Below, piece by piece: positions 7,841 through 15,023 of a stretch of DNA of 64,000 nt; positions within the stretch are counted from its first letter, which is position 1; the number at the start of each line of letters is the position of its first letter. The stretch comes from Oscillospiraceae bacterium. Lineage in GTDB: Bacteria > Bacillota > Clostridia > Oscillospirales > Oscillospiraceae. The stretch spans positions 1 to 64,000 of the forward strand of contig CACZDN010000006.1 of NCBI GenBank assembly GCA_902779945.1, in the 5' to 3' direction. A model generated the notes under the pieces. That model did no database searches. It worked only from the letters and a program-made list of their open reading frames with translations, and had not been told where the DNA came from. Made by a program: the position numbers and the translations under genes.

Positions 7841-7877
7841 ACAAAAAAGGCTTGATTTCCTAAGAAATCAAGCCTTT
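7841..7877 (-). terminator. Rho-independent terminator pointing left, downstream of tRNA remnant
   Basis: GGCTTGATTTC and GAAATCAAGCC (7849-7874) form a perfect 11-bp stem with a CTAA loop. The run of T residues follows only on the minus strand (A6 at 7843-7848 on plus). It therefore ends leftward transcription coming from the tRNA-like remnant at 7975. The remaining DNA between 7592 and 8178 shows no convincing gene. Confidence 0.65.
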
Positions 7878-7936
7878 CCAATGTACCTGGTTTATAAGGG
7901 TTTGCGGGTTTTGCGTTTACTCAACGATGGGGGCTT

Positions 7937-7975
7937 GTGAAACATCATCCGGGCTCCCAGCTGAGCTATACCCCC
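7937..7975 (-). pseudogene. tRNA-Ala-like 5' remnant at element/chromosome border
   Basis: On the minus strand, GGGGGTATAGCTCAGCTGGGAG (7975-7954) matches the acceptor and D-arm start of clostridial tRNA-Ala. CCCCC follows ~35 nt from the 5' end, where it could close the acceptor stem, but anticodon and T arms are missing. A terminator lies just downstream. It coincides with the switch from mixed/AT-rich cargo to GC-rich core, which suggests an old integration scar. A working tRNA is ruled out by the missing arms; the identity rests on about 22 bases. Confidence 0.45.
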
Positions 7976-8100
7976 GTGAGCAAGATGGATATTACCAGAA
8001 AGTATTTCAAATGTCAAGTGTTTTTTTCAGATTTTGCAAGGCTCTCTTTTCCTTCTCGCCGGGAAAAATAAAAAGGAGGCTGTACGTTTGGCCGGGATGT

Positions 8101-8108
8101 GTTATAAT
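8101..8108 (+). promoter_or_regulatory. Extended -10 element for alpha/beta hydrolase
   Basis: TGTTATAAT (TG at 8099-8101 area, TATAAT 8103-8108) is an extended -10 element lying 71 nt before the hydrolase start. No good -35 is present. Confidence 0.45.
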
Positions 8109-8178
8109 TACGAATCGGCAGGACGGGTTTGGCCCGTGCACAAAAGTCGAATACATGCAGCGCTTGGAGGGATTTGAT

Positions 8179-8838
8179 ATGTTCATCGAGCTCAACGGCG
8201 TAAGGCTGTTTTACGAAAAACGCGGGGAGGGGCGGCCGCTGGTGCTGGTGCACGGCAACGGCGAGGACCACAATATCTTTGACCAGGCGCTGCTGCTTCT
8301 GGAAAAGCGCTTCTGTTGCTACGCGGTCGACTCCCGCTGCCACGGGCAGAGCAGCGCGGGGCCGCTCCACTACGACAACATGGCGGCGGACATGCTGGGC
8401 CTGCTGGAGGCGCTGGATCTTCGCGACGTGATCTTCTACGGCTTCAGTGACGGCGGCATCATCGGTCTGCTGGCCGCGGCGCAGACAGAGCGGATCACGA
8501 CGCTGATCGTCAGCGGCGCGAATCTCAGCCCCATGGGCGTCAAGGCTCATATTCGTCTGCTGGTGCGCGCGATGTACTGGAAAACGAAGGACCCGAAGTT
8601 TGCTCTCATGCTGCGCGAGCCGTATATCTCCGACGACATTCTCGTGAAGATCAGGGCCAATACGCTGGTGCTGGCAGGCAGCCGGGATCTCGTACTCGAG
8701 CGCGAGACCAGGCATATCGCCGAGACGGTTCCGGGCGCGGAGCTGCAAATCCTGAAGGGCGAAGGCCACGGTTCGTATATTATCCATAGCGACAAAATTG
8801 CCAATCTGATCATCGATTATTGCAGAATGCGGGCCTGA
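8179..8838 (+). CDS. Alpha/beta hydrolase
   Basis: The 219-residue cytoplasmic hydrolase starts at ATG 8179, eight nt after GGAGG; longer in-frame extensions upstream run through the tRNA remnant and the promoter and are rejected. The fold's markers are in order: an oxyanion-loop HGNGED after LVLVHGNG (~residues 28-36), the nucleophile elbow GFSDGG (Ser ~95), an acid in GSRDLV and the catalytic His in EGHGSY near the C-terminus. The cap region is short. Family members hydrolyse esters, lactones or peptides; nothing in the surroundings narrows the substrate. It stands alone as the first core gene right of the accessory region. Confidence 0.85.
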   Translation: MFIELNGVRLFYEKRGEGRPLVLVHGNGEDHNIFDQALLLLEKRFCCYAVDSRCHGQSSAGPLHYDNMAADMLGLLEALDLRDVIFYGFSDGGIIGLLAAAQTERITTLIVSGANLSPMGVKAHIRLLVRAMYWKTKDPKFALMLREPYISDDILVKIRANTLVLAGSRDLVLERETRHIAETVPGAELQILKGEGHGSYIIHSDKIANLIIDYCRMRA

Positions 8839-8882
8839 ATAGTGCAAAACGTAGAAAAACTACGTTAAAGCGACATGATGAT

Positions 8883-8909
8883 TGATTCTTCCGAAAAGAT
8901 GTTTATAAT
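8883..8909 (+). promoter_or_regulatory. Promoter of the sodium symporter gene
   Basis: TTGATT (8883-8888) and TATAAT (8904-8909) are separated by 15 nt, slightly short. The -10 box directly abuts an upstream ATG at 8910, which favours the TTG at 8943 as the real start of the symporter. Confidence 0.5.
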
Positions 8910-8942
8910 ATGTTCATATTCTCCAGTAAAGAGGTGTATACA

Positions 8943-10307
8943 TTGAACAATCAGAGAGAAAGACTCGGCAGCCGCCTGGGCTTCATCATGCTCAGTGCCG
9001 GATGCGCCATCGGCTGCGGCAACGTCTGGAAGTTCCCGTGGATGACCGGTCAGTACGGCGGCGGCGGCTTCGTGCTGGTGTATGTGCTGTGCCTCATCCT
9101 GCTGGGCCTGCCCGCCATGACCATGGAGTTTGCAATGGGCCGCGCCGCGCAGGCCTCCCCTGTCAAAATGTACCAGAAACTCGAAAAGCCCGGACAGAAG
9201 TGGCACATCCACGGCTATCTCTGCCTGCTGGGCAACATCGCCCTCATGGCCTTTTACACGGTCGTTACCGGCTGGATGATGTATTACTTTGTCCAGTTCC
9301 TCACCGGCAAGACCGAAGAGATGGCAAAGCTCCTCGAAAACGGCAGCGCCTTCGTCGGGATGATCACCAACCCCAGTGTCAACGTGATCTATCTGGCGAT
9401 TGCAGTTGTGGTCGGTTTTGCGGTGCTGAGCTTTGACCTTCAGGGCGGCCTGGAGCGCGTCACCAAGTACATGATGGTCGCGCTCTTCGTGCTGATGCTC
9501 GTCCTCGCTGTCCACAGTGCCACGCTTGGCGGTGCGAAGGAGGGTCTCGCCTTCTATCTCATCCCCGACTTCTCCAAGATCAACGGCTCCGTTATTGTCG
9601 GCGCCATGAACCAGGCTTTCTTCACGCTCTCCCTCGGCATCGGCTCCATGGCCATCTTTGGCAGCTACATCGGCAAGGAGCGCTCGCTCATGGGCGAATC
9701 TGTGAACGTCATCCTGCTCGACACCTTTGTCGCCATCATGGCCGGCTTCATCATCTTCCCCGCCTGCTTCACCTATGACATCACCCCGGGCGCGGGCCCC
9801 GCTCTGCTCTTCGACACCATGGCCTCCGTGTTTCTCAACATGGCCGGCGGCCGTCTCTGGGGCGCGCTGTTCTTCCTGTTCATGGTCTTTGCCGCCTTCT
9901 CCACGGAGCTTGCGGTGTTTGAGAACATCCTCGCCTGCGTGCGCGAGATGACCGGCTGGAGCCGTCCCAAGGGCTGCGTAGCCTGCGGCATCGGTATTTT
10001 CCTGCTGGCTCTGACCACCGCGCTCGGCTACAGCGTGTTCACCTTCCAGCCGTTCGCGGAAGGCACCGCCTGGCTTGACTTCTGGGACTTCATCGTCAGC
10101 ACCAACCTCCTGCCCCTGGGTGCGTTTGTGTTCTCCGTCTTCTGCTGCTTCAAGTTCGGCTGGGGCTGGGACAATTTTGTGGCCGAGGCCAACGAGGGCA
10201 AGGGCATCAAGGTCCAGAACTGGATGAAGCCGCTGTTCATGTACTTCGTCCCTGTCTGCGTCATCGCGCTTTATATCTACGGTCTGGCCACCTTCGGCTG
10301 GAAATGA
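8943..10307 (+). CDS. Neurotransmitter:sodium symporter (NSS/SNF) family transporter
   Basis: The 454-residue inner-membrane transporter takes up amino acids or amines with sodium in LeuT-like fashion. The N-terminal signature GSRLGFIMLSAGCAIGCGNVWKFP (TM1 with the unwound GNVWKFP sodium/substrate site) and YGGGGFVLVYV are diagnostic. About eleven to twelve membrane segments follow. TTG at 8943 is chosen because AAAGAGGTG precedes it by 7 nt, while the upstream ATG at 8910 lies on the promoter's -10 edge and has no SD. It is followed by a strong terminator. The substrate is not predictable by eye; tyrosine or tryptophan carriers are common in this bacterial group. Confidence 0.9.
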   Translation: MNNQRERLGSRLGFIMLSAGCAIGCGNVWKFPWMTGQYGGGGFVLVYVLCLILLGLPAMTMEFAMGRAAQASPVKMYQKLEKPGQKWHIHGYLCLLGNIALMAFYTVVTGWMMYYFVQFLTGKTEEMAKLLENGSAFVGMITNPSVNVIYLAIAVVVGFAVLSFDLQGGLERVTKYMMVALFVLMLVLAVHSATLGGAKEGLAFYLIPDFSKINGSVIVGAMNQAFFTLSLGIGSMAIFGSYIGKERSLMGESVNVILLDTFVAIMAGFIIFPACFTYDITPGAGPALLFDTMASVFLNMAGGRLWGALFFLFMVFAAFSTELAVFENILACVREMTGWSRPKGCVACGIGIFLLALTTALGYSVFTFQPFAEGTAWLDFWDFIVSTNLLPLGAFVFSVFCCFKFGWGWDNFVAEANEGKGIKVQNWMKPLFMYFVPVCVIALYIYGLATFGWK

Positions 10308-10326
10308 TCCCTGTTCTGCGTTAAGA

Positions 10327-10363
10327 AAACGCTGTCTCACGAAACTGTGAGACAGCGTTTTTC
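10327..10363 (+). terminator. Rho-independent terminator after the symporter
   Basis: AAACGCTGTCTCAC (10327-10340) and GTGAGACAGCGTTT (10347-10360) form a 14-bp perfect stem followed by TTC. A residues on the left also make it usable for the leftward VanZ transcript. Confidence 0.85.
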
Positions 10364-10431
10364 TATGCGCATCGGGCATACCGGGTCTTCGCCGGACTGT
10401 CCGTGTTTTCCCGGTTCAGCGAAGGAAAGCA

Positions 10432-10980
10432 TTATCGCGCCTTTGTCCGCTGGTTTTCTATCTGCGAGTAGAGCCAATAGCCGACAGCGACCCCGAGGGT
10501 GTTGAGGATCAGATCGTCGATGTCGGACGTCCTCTCAAAAAAGGGCAGCTGCAGGAGCTCAATGCAAAGGGAGAGGCCGGTGCCTGTAAGAAGGACTTTT
10601 CTGAACGTGTTGAGCCTTCTGTACAGGATGGGCAGGATGAAGCCGCTCGGAATGAATATCGCGATGTTGCCGATATGGTTCAGCAGCATTTCTGTCTTAT
10701 CGCTGTAGAATGGCATTCTGACGATGGGCACCGCATTGATTTTCGGCGGAAGCAGCTTTGATAAGTCGAGGAGCAGCGGCTGGACTCGGCCGTCTATGCA
10801 AAGCGCCGGGAAGAACGTGATGCGCATGAGCACCGCAAGGTTTCCGTACATGAGAAGCAGTGCCGCCTCCCGCTTCCAGTCGACCCGACGCTGACGGAGC
10901 CAGACCGTGACCCGCAGCAGCAGCCACAGTGCCGCGAGAGCAAGCTCCGCGGAGAGAAATGAGATTTCGATCACGGCCAT
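10432..10980 (-). CDS. VanZ-like membrane protein
   Basis: The 182-residue polytopic protein starts at ATG 10980 behind AAAGGGGGGC. It has an N-terminal membrane segment, KREAALLLMYGNLAVLMRITFFP, then the VanZ-type core: NHIGNIAIFIPSGFILPIL and GLSLCIELLQLPFFERTSDIDDLILNTLGVAVGYWL, where the polar E-Q...D-x-D-D-L-N-T-G pattern is the family signature. VanZ gives low-level teicoplanin resistance in enterococci by an unknown mechanism, but most chromosomal homologues are of unknown role. It lies 77 nt downstream of the anti-sigma gene and could be part of that stress operon. Confidence 0.82.
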   Translation of the reverse strand: MAVIEISFLSAELALAALWLLLRVTVWLRQRRVDWKREAALLLMYGNLAVLMRITFFPALCIDGRVQPLLLDLSKLLPPKINAVPIVRMPFYSDKTEMLLNHIGNIAIFIPSGFILPILYRRLNTFRKVLLTGTGLSLCIELLQLPFFERTSDIDDLILNTLGVAVGYWLYSQIENQRTKAR

Positions 10981-11057
10981 GCCGCGCCCCCTTTCAAGCG
11001 CTGCGATTATACCACAGCCCGGCCCGGCAATGCAAGGCGACAAGCGCCGCAACAGGG

Positions 11058-11807
11058 CTACTGTCCGTTCCCTCTCTTTCTGCTTCGGATGATCTCAAAG
11101 GCTACCGCCGCGACGCCGACGACCACGCAGAGCGTGAACAGGGCGCTGTCGAGCGTGAGCCTCCCGCGGGAACTGATCATGTTCAGCATGTTGAAGAAGA
11201 GCGCGAGGTCCACCCCGAGCACGACAAGCGCCCGGTTGCTGCCGCCGAGGAGTAATCGGAGCGGGCCGCCCTTGAGGAGAAAGGGCAGGAAAATTGCGCT
11301 CAGGCCGAAGAGCACGGCGCTTGAGGCGATCCAGAACCAGTCGCCCCTGGTGTACAGGCAGATGACGCCAAGAAGCAGCATCAGGCTTGCGCAGAAGGCA
11401 CAGAAGGTCCAGAACAGCTTGTCCTCCGGGACGAGCAGCGGTACGGCAACGAGGGACGCCACCACGACAAAGGCGGCGAGCACGATGCTGACCCAGTCCG
11501 CGGGCGACGGACCGCGGAAGCAGTTTGTGGCAAGGCACAGCAGAATCGGGACCATGACGGCCCCGGAGGTCAGGGACCCCACCGCCGCCGAGCGGCGCCT
11601 GAAGCGCGTGAGCGCATAGCGGATGACGGAATCCCGCTCCGCGCCCAGATCGCTTTCCAGCTCCGTCTCCTTCATGCGGACAAGGAGCGCGGCGCAGGAC
11701 GGGCATTCCTGAATATGCTTCTCCACCAGAGCGCGGCTTGCAGCGCTGCAGACCTCGTCGGTATACAGCGGCAAAAGGTCGCGGATCACTTCGCATTCTG
11801 TTTTCAT
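11058..11807 (-). CDS. Zinc-finger (zf-HC2) anti-sigma factor, membrane-anchored
   Basis: The 249-residue protein has the anti-sigma domain first: MKTECEVIRDLLPLYTDEVCS then HIQECPSC, the H-x3-C-x2-C zinc-binding motif (~residues 32-38) of ZAS-type regulators. Six hydrophobic segments follow from ~residue 75 to the end (LTSGAVMVPILLCL, WVSIVLAAFVVVASL, FCAFCASLMLLLGVICL and others). Its ATG overlaps the TGA of the sigma gene as ATGA, so the two are made in a fixed ratio. It should hold the ECF sigma factor at the membrane until an envelope signal arrives. The signal is unknown. Confidence 0.87.
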   Translation of the reverse strand: MKTECEVIRDLLPLYTDEVCSAASRALVEKHIQECPSCAALLVRMKETELESDLGAERDSVIRYALTRFRRRSAAVGSLTSGAVMVPILLCLATNCFRGPSPADWVSIVLAAFVVVASLVAVPLLVPEDKLFWTFCAFCASLMLLLGVICLYTRGDWFWIASSAVLFGLSAIFLPFLLKGGPLRLLLGGSNRALVVLGVDLALFFNMLNMISSRGRLTLDSALFTLCVVVGVAAVAFEIIRSRKRGNGQ

Positions 11808-12289
11808 TCTTCCATCATCCTTTCCCTGAGTCTGATGCGGGCGCGATGATATGTGACGCGGGCCCAGTTTTCCGTTTTGGAAAAAATGCAGCCGATCTGC
11901 CGAAACGACAGCTCGCCGAAGACGCGCAGCTCGAAGACCTCGCGGTAGGGTTCATCCAGCGTGTGCAGCGCCTTGTGGATGCGGAAGGACGCATCCCTGT
12001 CCGCGGCGCGCTGTTCCAGGCTCTCCCCCGGTGCGGCGGCGTCCCCGGGGAGCTCCCCCGCTCTGCTCTGCCTTCGCTTCTCATCGGCATACAGGTTTTT
12101 GGCAATCGCGCAGAGCCAGGTAAATTCGTCGCATTCCCCCCGGAAGCTTTTGAGCTTCGTAAAGGCGCGGTAGAAGGTCTCCTGCGCGAGCTCCTGCGCC
12201 ATGTGCCTGTCCCCGGAGAGGGTCATGGCGTAGGAGTACACGCGCATATAGTAGCTCTCATACAGCTTTTCACAGGCCTCGCTGTCCAC
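11804..12289 (-). CDS. ECF-type RNA polymerase sigma factor
   Basis: The 161-residue factor contains region 2 (EACEKLYESYYMRVYSYAMTL, then DRHMAQELAQETFYRAF) and region 4 (LDEPYREVFELRVFGELSFRQIGCIF, then WARVTYHRARIRLRERM). There is no region 1 or 3, the ECF hallmark. The start is GTG at 12289, behind AAAGGGGGTGAT. A matching promoter (12350-12323) lies just upstream, so it probably activates its own transcription. It is coupled by a 4-nt overlap to its zinc-finger anti-sigma partner. Confidence 0.9.
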   Translation of the reverse strand: MDSEACEKLYESYYMRVYSYAMTLSGDRHMAQELAQETFYRAFTKLKSFRGECDEFTWLCAIAKNLYADEKRRQSRAGELPGDAAAPGESLEQRAADRDASFRIHKALHTLDEPYREVFELRVFGELSFRQIGCIFSKTENWARVTYHRARIRLRERMMEE

Positions 12290-12322
12290 AGATCATCACC
12301 CCCTTTCCTCGAAATCGCAGGT

Positions 12323-12350
12323 TAGACGGAGAATGAGCGCTTTCGTTACA
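12323..12350 (-). promoter_or_regulatory. ECF-type autoregulatory promoter
   Basis: On the minus strand TGTAAC (12350-12345) is followed after exactly 16 nt by CGTCTA (12328-12323). This matches the TGwAAC-N16-CGTCTA class used by Firmicute ECF sigma factors. It lies ~34 nt before the GTG start of the sigma gene. Confidence 0.65.
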
Positions 12351-12374
12351 GGGTTTTTTCAAAAATATTTTTGA

Positions 12375-12407
12375 AAACAAGGCAGGGGCTGCGGCCCCTG
12401 CCTTGTG
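12375..12407 (-). terminator. Terminator of the TRAP-GH31-kdgK operon
   Basis: ACAAGGCAGGGGC (12377-12389) pairs with GCCCCTGCCTTGT (12394-12406) around a 4-nt loop. On the minus strand it is followed by TTTTC and more T-rich DNA. It ends the leftward operon 12 nt after the kinase stop. Confidence 0.8.
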
Positions 12408-12419
12408 TGAGTTTTGCGC

Positions 12420-13442
12420 TCAGCGCTGGACTCTGCCGGAGCCGTCGCCCCCGGCGAGCTTCTGGACCTCCGCGACGGTGACCATGTTGTAGTCGCCCTC
12501 GATGGAGTGCTTGAGTGCGGAGGCCGCAACCGCGAACTCCACGGCGCTCTGGGTGTCATAGCCGCTGAGGATCGCATAGATCAGGCCGCCGCCGAAGCTG
12601 TCACCGCCGCCGATGCGGTCGATGATGTGCAGGTGGTAGAGCTTGGAGAAGCAGTACTCCTCGCCGTCGTAGAGCATGGCGGACCAGTCGTTGTCGAAAG
12701 CGGACTTCGACTCGCGCAGGGTGATGGCGACCTTCTCGAAGCCGAACTTCTCCATCAGCTGGCGGGCCACGCTCTTGTAGCCCTCCTTGTTCAGCTCACC
12801 TGCGGTGATATTGGTCGCATCGCTCTCGATACCGAAGACGTCCTTCGCGTCCTCCTCATTTGAGATGCAGACGTCGACATAGCGGCAGAGCTCGGTCATG
12901 GCCTCGCGGGCCTGGGCGCGCGTCCAGAGTTTGCCGCGGTAGTTGAGGTCGCAGGAGATCTTGACGCCCCTGGCTTTGGCGGCCTTGCAGGCCTCCTTGC
13001 AGATCTCGACGACGTTGGGCCCCAGCGCCGGGGTGATGCCGGTGAAATGGAACCAGTCGACGCCCTCAAAGATTCTGTTCCAGTCGAAGTCTGCGGCGGC
13101 GGCCTCTGCGATGGCGGAGTGTGCGCGGTCGTAGATGCAGACGCTGGGGCGCTGGCTTGCGCCCTTCTCATTATAATAAATACCGACGCGGTCGCCGCCG
13201 CGGACGATCATGGAGGTGTCCACACCGTAGCGGCGCAGGGAGTTGACGGCCGCCTGGCCGATAGCGTGCGCGGGCAGCTTGGTGACAAAGGCCGCATCCA
13301 TCCCGTAGTTTGCCAGGGATACGGCGACATTGGCCTCACCGCCGCCGAAGGTGAACTCCAGGTGGTCCGCCTGGACGAAGCGCTCGTAGTTATAGGGCTG
13401 GAGCCTGACCATCAGCTCGCCGAAGGTTACGATTTTTGCCAT
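12420..13442 (-). CDS. kdgK: PfkB-family sugar kinase, 2-keto-3-deoxygluconate kinase-like (copy 1)
   Basis: The 340-residue cytoplasmic kinase should phosphorylate KDG to KDPG with ATP. It has the PfkB N-terminal GGG..N motif (FTFGGGEANVAVSLANYG, ~residues 31-48) and the C-terminal anion-hole/catalytic signature RIGGGDSFGGGLIYA (~274-290, catalytic Asp in GGGD). GITPALG and DLNYRGKLW are typical of bacterial KDG kinases. The start has GAGGAGAC eight nt upstream and follows the hexuronate reductase by 16 nt, the last gene before the terminator. Two further KDG-kinase-like paralogues lie at 40001-42185, so this one could use a different deoxy-keto acid. Confidence 0.85.
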   Translation of the reverse strand: MAKIVTFGELMVRLQPYNYERFVQADHLEFTFGGGEANVAVSLANYGMDAAFVTKLPAHAIGQAAVNSLRRYGVDTSMIVRGGDRVGIYYNEKGASQRPSVCIYDRAHSAIAEAAAADFDWNRIFEGVDWFHFTGITPALGPNVVEICKEACKAAKARGVKISCDLNYRGKLWTRAQAREAMTELCRYVDVCISNEEDAKDVFGIESDATNITAGELNKEGYKSVARQLMEKFGFEKVAITLRESKSAFDNDWSAMLYDGEEYCFSKLYHLHIIDRIGGGDSFGGGLIYAILSGYDTQSAVEFAVAASALKHSIEGDYNMVTVAEVQKLAGGDGSGRVQR

Positions 13443-13458
13443 AGCCTTGTCTCCTCGC

Positions 13459-14991
13459 TTATTCGTTCACATATTTGTGCAGGGTGGCCCTCACCGCGCC
13501 GGGTCCGGCAGTGAGCTCGACGAAGTAACCGTAAACCTTGTCGGCAAGACCGGCCTCCACGAGGTCGACACCGAAGATTGTCCTGTTGCGCAGCAATCCC
13601 TCGATCTGCGCAAAGTCCGGCTTCTCGCCCAGCTTGCAGTTTTTGACGTAGGCCTGCGCAGTCTCAAGCAGAGGGTCGGAGGACGGCTCGAAGGGCTTGC
13701 CCTCGTCGTCGATCGCCATGAGGTAACGCAGCCAGCCCGCGTGTACCAGCGGGATGAGCTTGAGATCGTGTACGTCCAGCTTGTCGGAGGCGATGTAGGC
13801 CTTGATGGTCTCGCCGAAGCGAATCGGCAGCTTTTGCGAGGTATCCATCGCGATGCGCTGCGGCATGTCGGGCATGAAGGGGTTAGGCACGCGGACGTTC
13901 ACCACCGCGTCGATAAAGTCCCGCGGTTTGATGATGCCGGGATCGGTCACAACGGGCAGGCCCTCCCTGTAGCCGATGATCTCCACCAGCTTGCGCAGAT
14001 CCTCGTCCTGCATCTCCTTATATATCTTGTTGAAGCCCAGAAGGCAGCCGTAGATGGCGAGGGAGGTGTGCAGGGGATTGAGGCAGGTGCAGACCTTCAT
14101 GCGCTCCACCTTATCGACGGTCTCACGGTCGGTGAAGTAGATGCCCGCCTTCTCGAGGCAGGGGCGGCCGTTGGGGAAGTCGTCCTCGATGACCAGATAC
14201 TCGCACTCCTCGGCGTTGACGAAGGGAGTGCCGGCTTCCATGCCGTCCTCACTGAGCATGGCGGCGACGGAGGCGTCCGGGCCCGGTGTGATCTTGTCGA
14301 TCATCGACCACGGGAAGGAGACGCTCTCGGCCAGCCACTTATTGAAGCCCTCGCCGCCCCACTTCTGCGCAAAGCAGGTGATCGCGGCTTTGAGCTTATC
14401 GCCGTTGTGGGAGCAGTTGTCCATGCTCACCATGGCGAGAGGGGCCTTGTTTTTGAGGTAGCGGGCGCAGAGCAGGGCGGTGATCTTGCCCATATAGCTC
14501 TTCGCGGTCTCGGGCGTGCCGGCGAGATCCGCGGCAATGTCAGGCAGGAGTTCACCCGCCGCGTCGCAGAGCGCGTAGCCCTTCTCGGTGATAGTGAAGG
14601 ACACCATCTGAAGGCTGGGGTTTTCAAAAATCTCCTTCAGTCTCGCCTCGTTGCCATAGAGATAAACCTTCTCAGCGATGGAGCCGATGACGGCTTTTTC
14701 CACGTTGCCGTCGGCCTTGAGGGTCACCTTAATGGTGAGGTTGTCGTTAACCTCGGGCTTCTTCTCGCGGCGCTCCGCGGCGATGATGCCGGTCTCGCTG
14801 AGACCCGCGTCCAGAAGCCGCTGGCAGGCGTCCGCCTGGAAGGCCTTGAAGATGTTGCCCGCACCGAAGTGCAGCCAGGTGGGATTGGCGACGGTTTTGG
14901 CGACCATGGCCGCGCGGTCATAGTTGGGCAGACGGTAGCACAGCTTTTCCCATGCCTCTCTGTTTTGGATGCTCTCGTTTGTCAGAACCAT
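13459..14991 (-). CDS. Mannitol-dehydrogenase-family oxidoreductase, fructuronate-reductase-like
   Basis: The ~510-residue NAD(P)-dependent enzyme belongs to the polyol-dehydrogenase family that includes fructuronate reductase (UxuB), mannitol dehydrogenase and tagaturonate reductase. The nucleotide-binding segment WLHFGAGNIFKAF lies near residue 40, and the C-terminal half carries the catalytic Lys-region typical of the family (SMDNCSHNGDKL, then NPLHTSLAIYGCLLG). Next to a KDG kinase and a TRAP transporter, fructuronate to mannonate reduction is the most likely reaction, but no mannonate dehydratase (UxuA) is present in the window. ATG at 14991 is preferred over GTG at 15003, because GGAGTGGAAAG lies just before it. 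Confidence 0.8.
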   Translation of the reverse strand: MVLTNESIQNREAWEKLCYRLPNYDRAAMVAKTVANPTWLHFGAGNIFKAFQADACQRLLDAGLSETGIIAAERREKKPEVNDNLTIKVTLKADGNVEKAVIGSIAEKVYLYGNEARLKEIFENPSLQMVSFTITEKGYALCDAAGELLPDIAADLAGTPETAKSYMGKITALLCARYLKNKAPLAMVSMDNCSHNGDKLKAAITCFAQKWGGEGFNKWLAESVSFPWSMIDKITPGPDASVAAMLSEDGMEAGTPFVNAEECEYLVIEDDFPNGRPCLEKAGIYFTDRETVDKVERMKVCTCLNPLHTSLAIYGCLLGFNKIYKEMQDEDLRKLVEIIGYREGLPVVTDPGIIKPRDFIDAVVNVRVPNPFMPDMPQRIAMDTSQKLPIRFGETIKAYIASDKLDVHDLKLIPLVHAGWLRYLMAIDDEGKPFEPSSDPLLETAQAYVKNCKLGEKPDFAQIEGLLRNRTIFGVDLVEAGLADKVYGYFVELTAGPGAVRATLHKYVNE

Positions 14992-15023
14992 AATTCTTTC
15001 CACTCCATTTTCGTATTGATCAA

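Noticed and set aside
7927..8178. N-terminal extension of the alpha/beta hydrolase
   Set aside because: It reads through the tRNA-like remnant and the TATAAT box; the SD and fold begin at 8179.
8865..10379. A 504-residue open frame opposite the symporter gene
   Set aside because: His/Glu/Asp-rich low-complexity product typical of the reverse complement of a membrane-protein gene; the plus strand has clear NSS motifs.
10432..10980. Vancomycin/teicoplanin resistance determinant
   Set aside because: VanZ-like proteins are common in this group; no vanA-, vanH- or vanX-type genes are nearby, so resistance is not supported.
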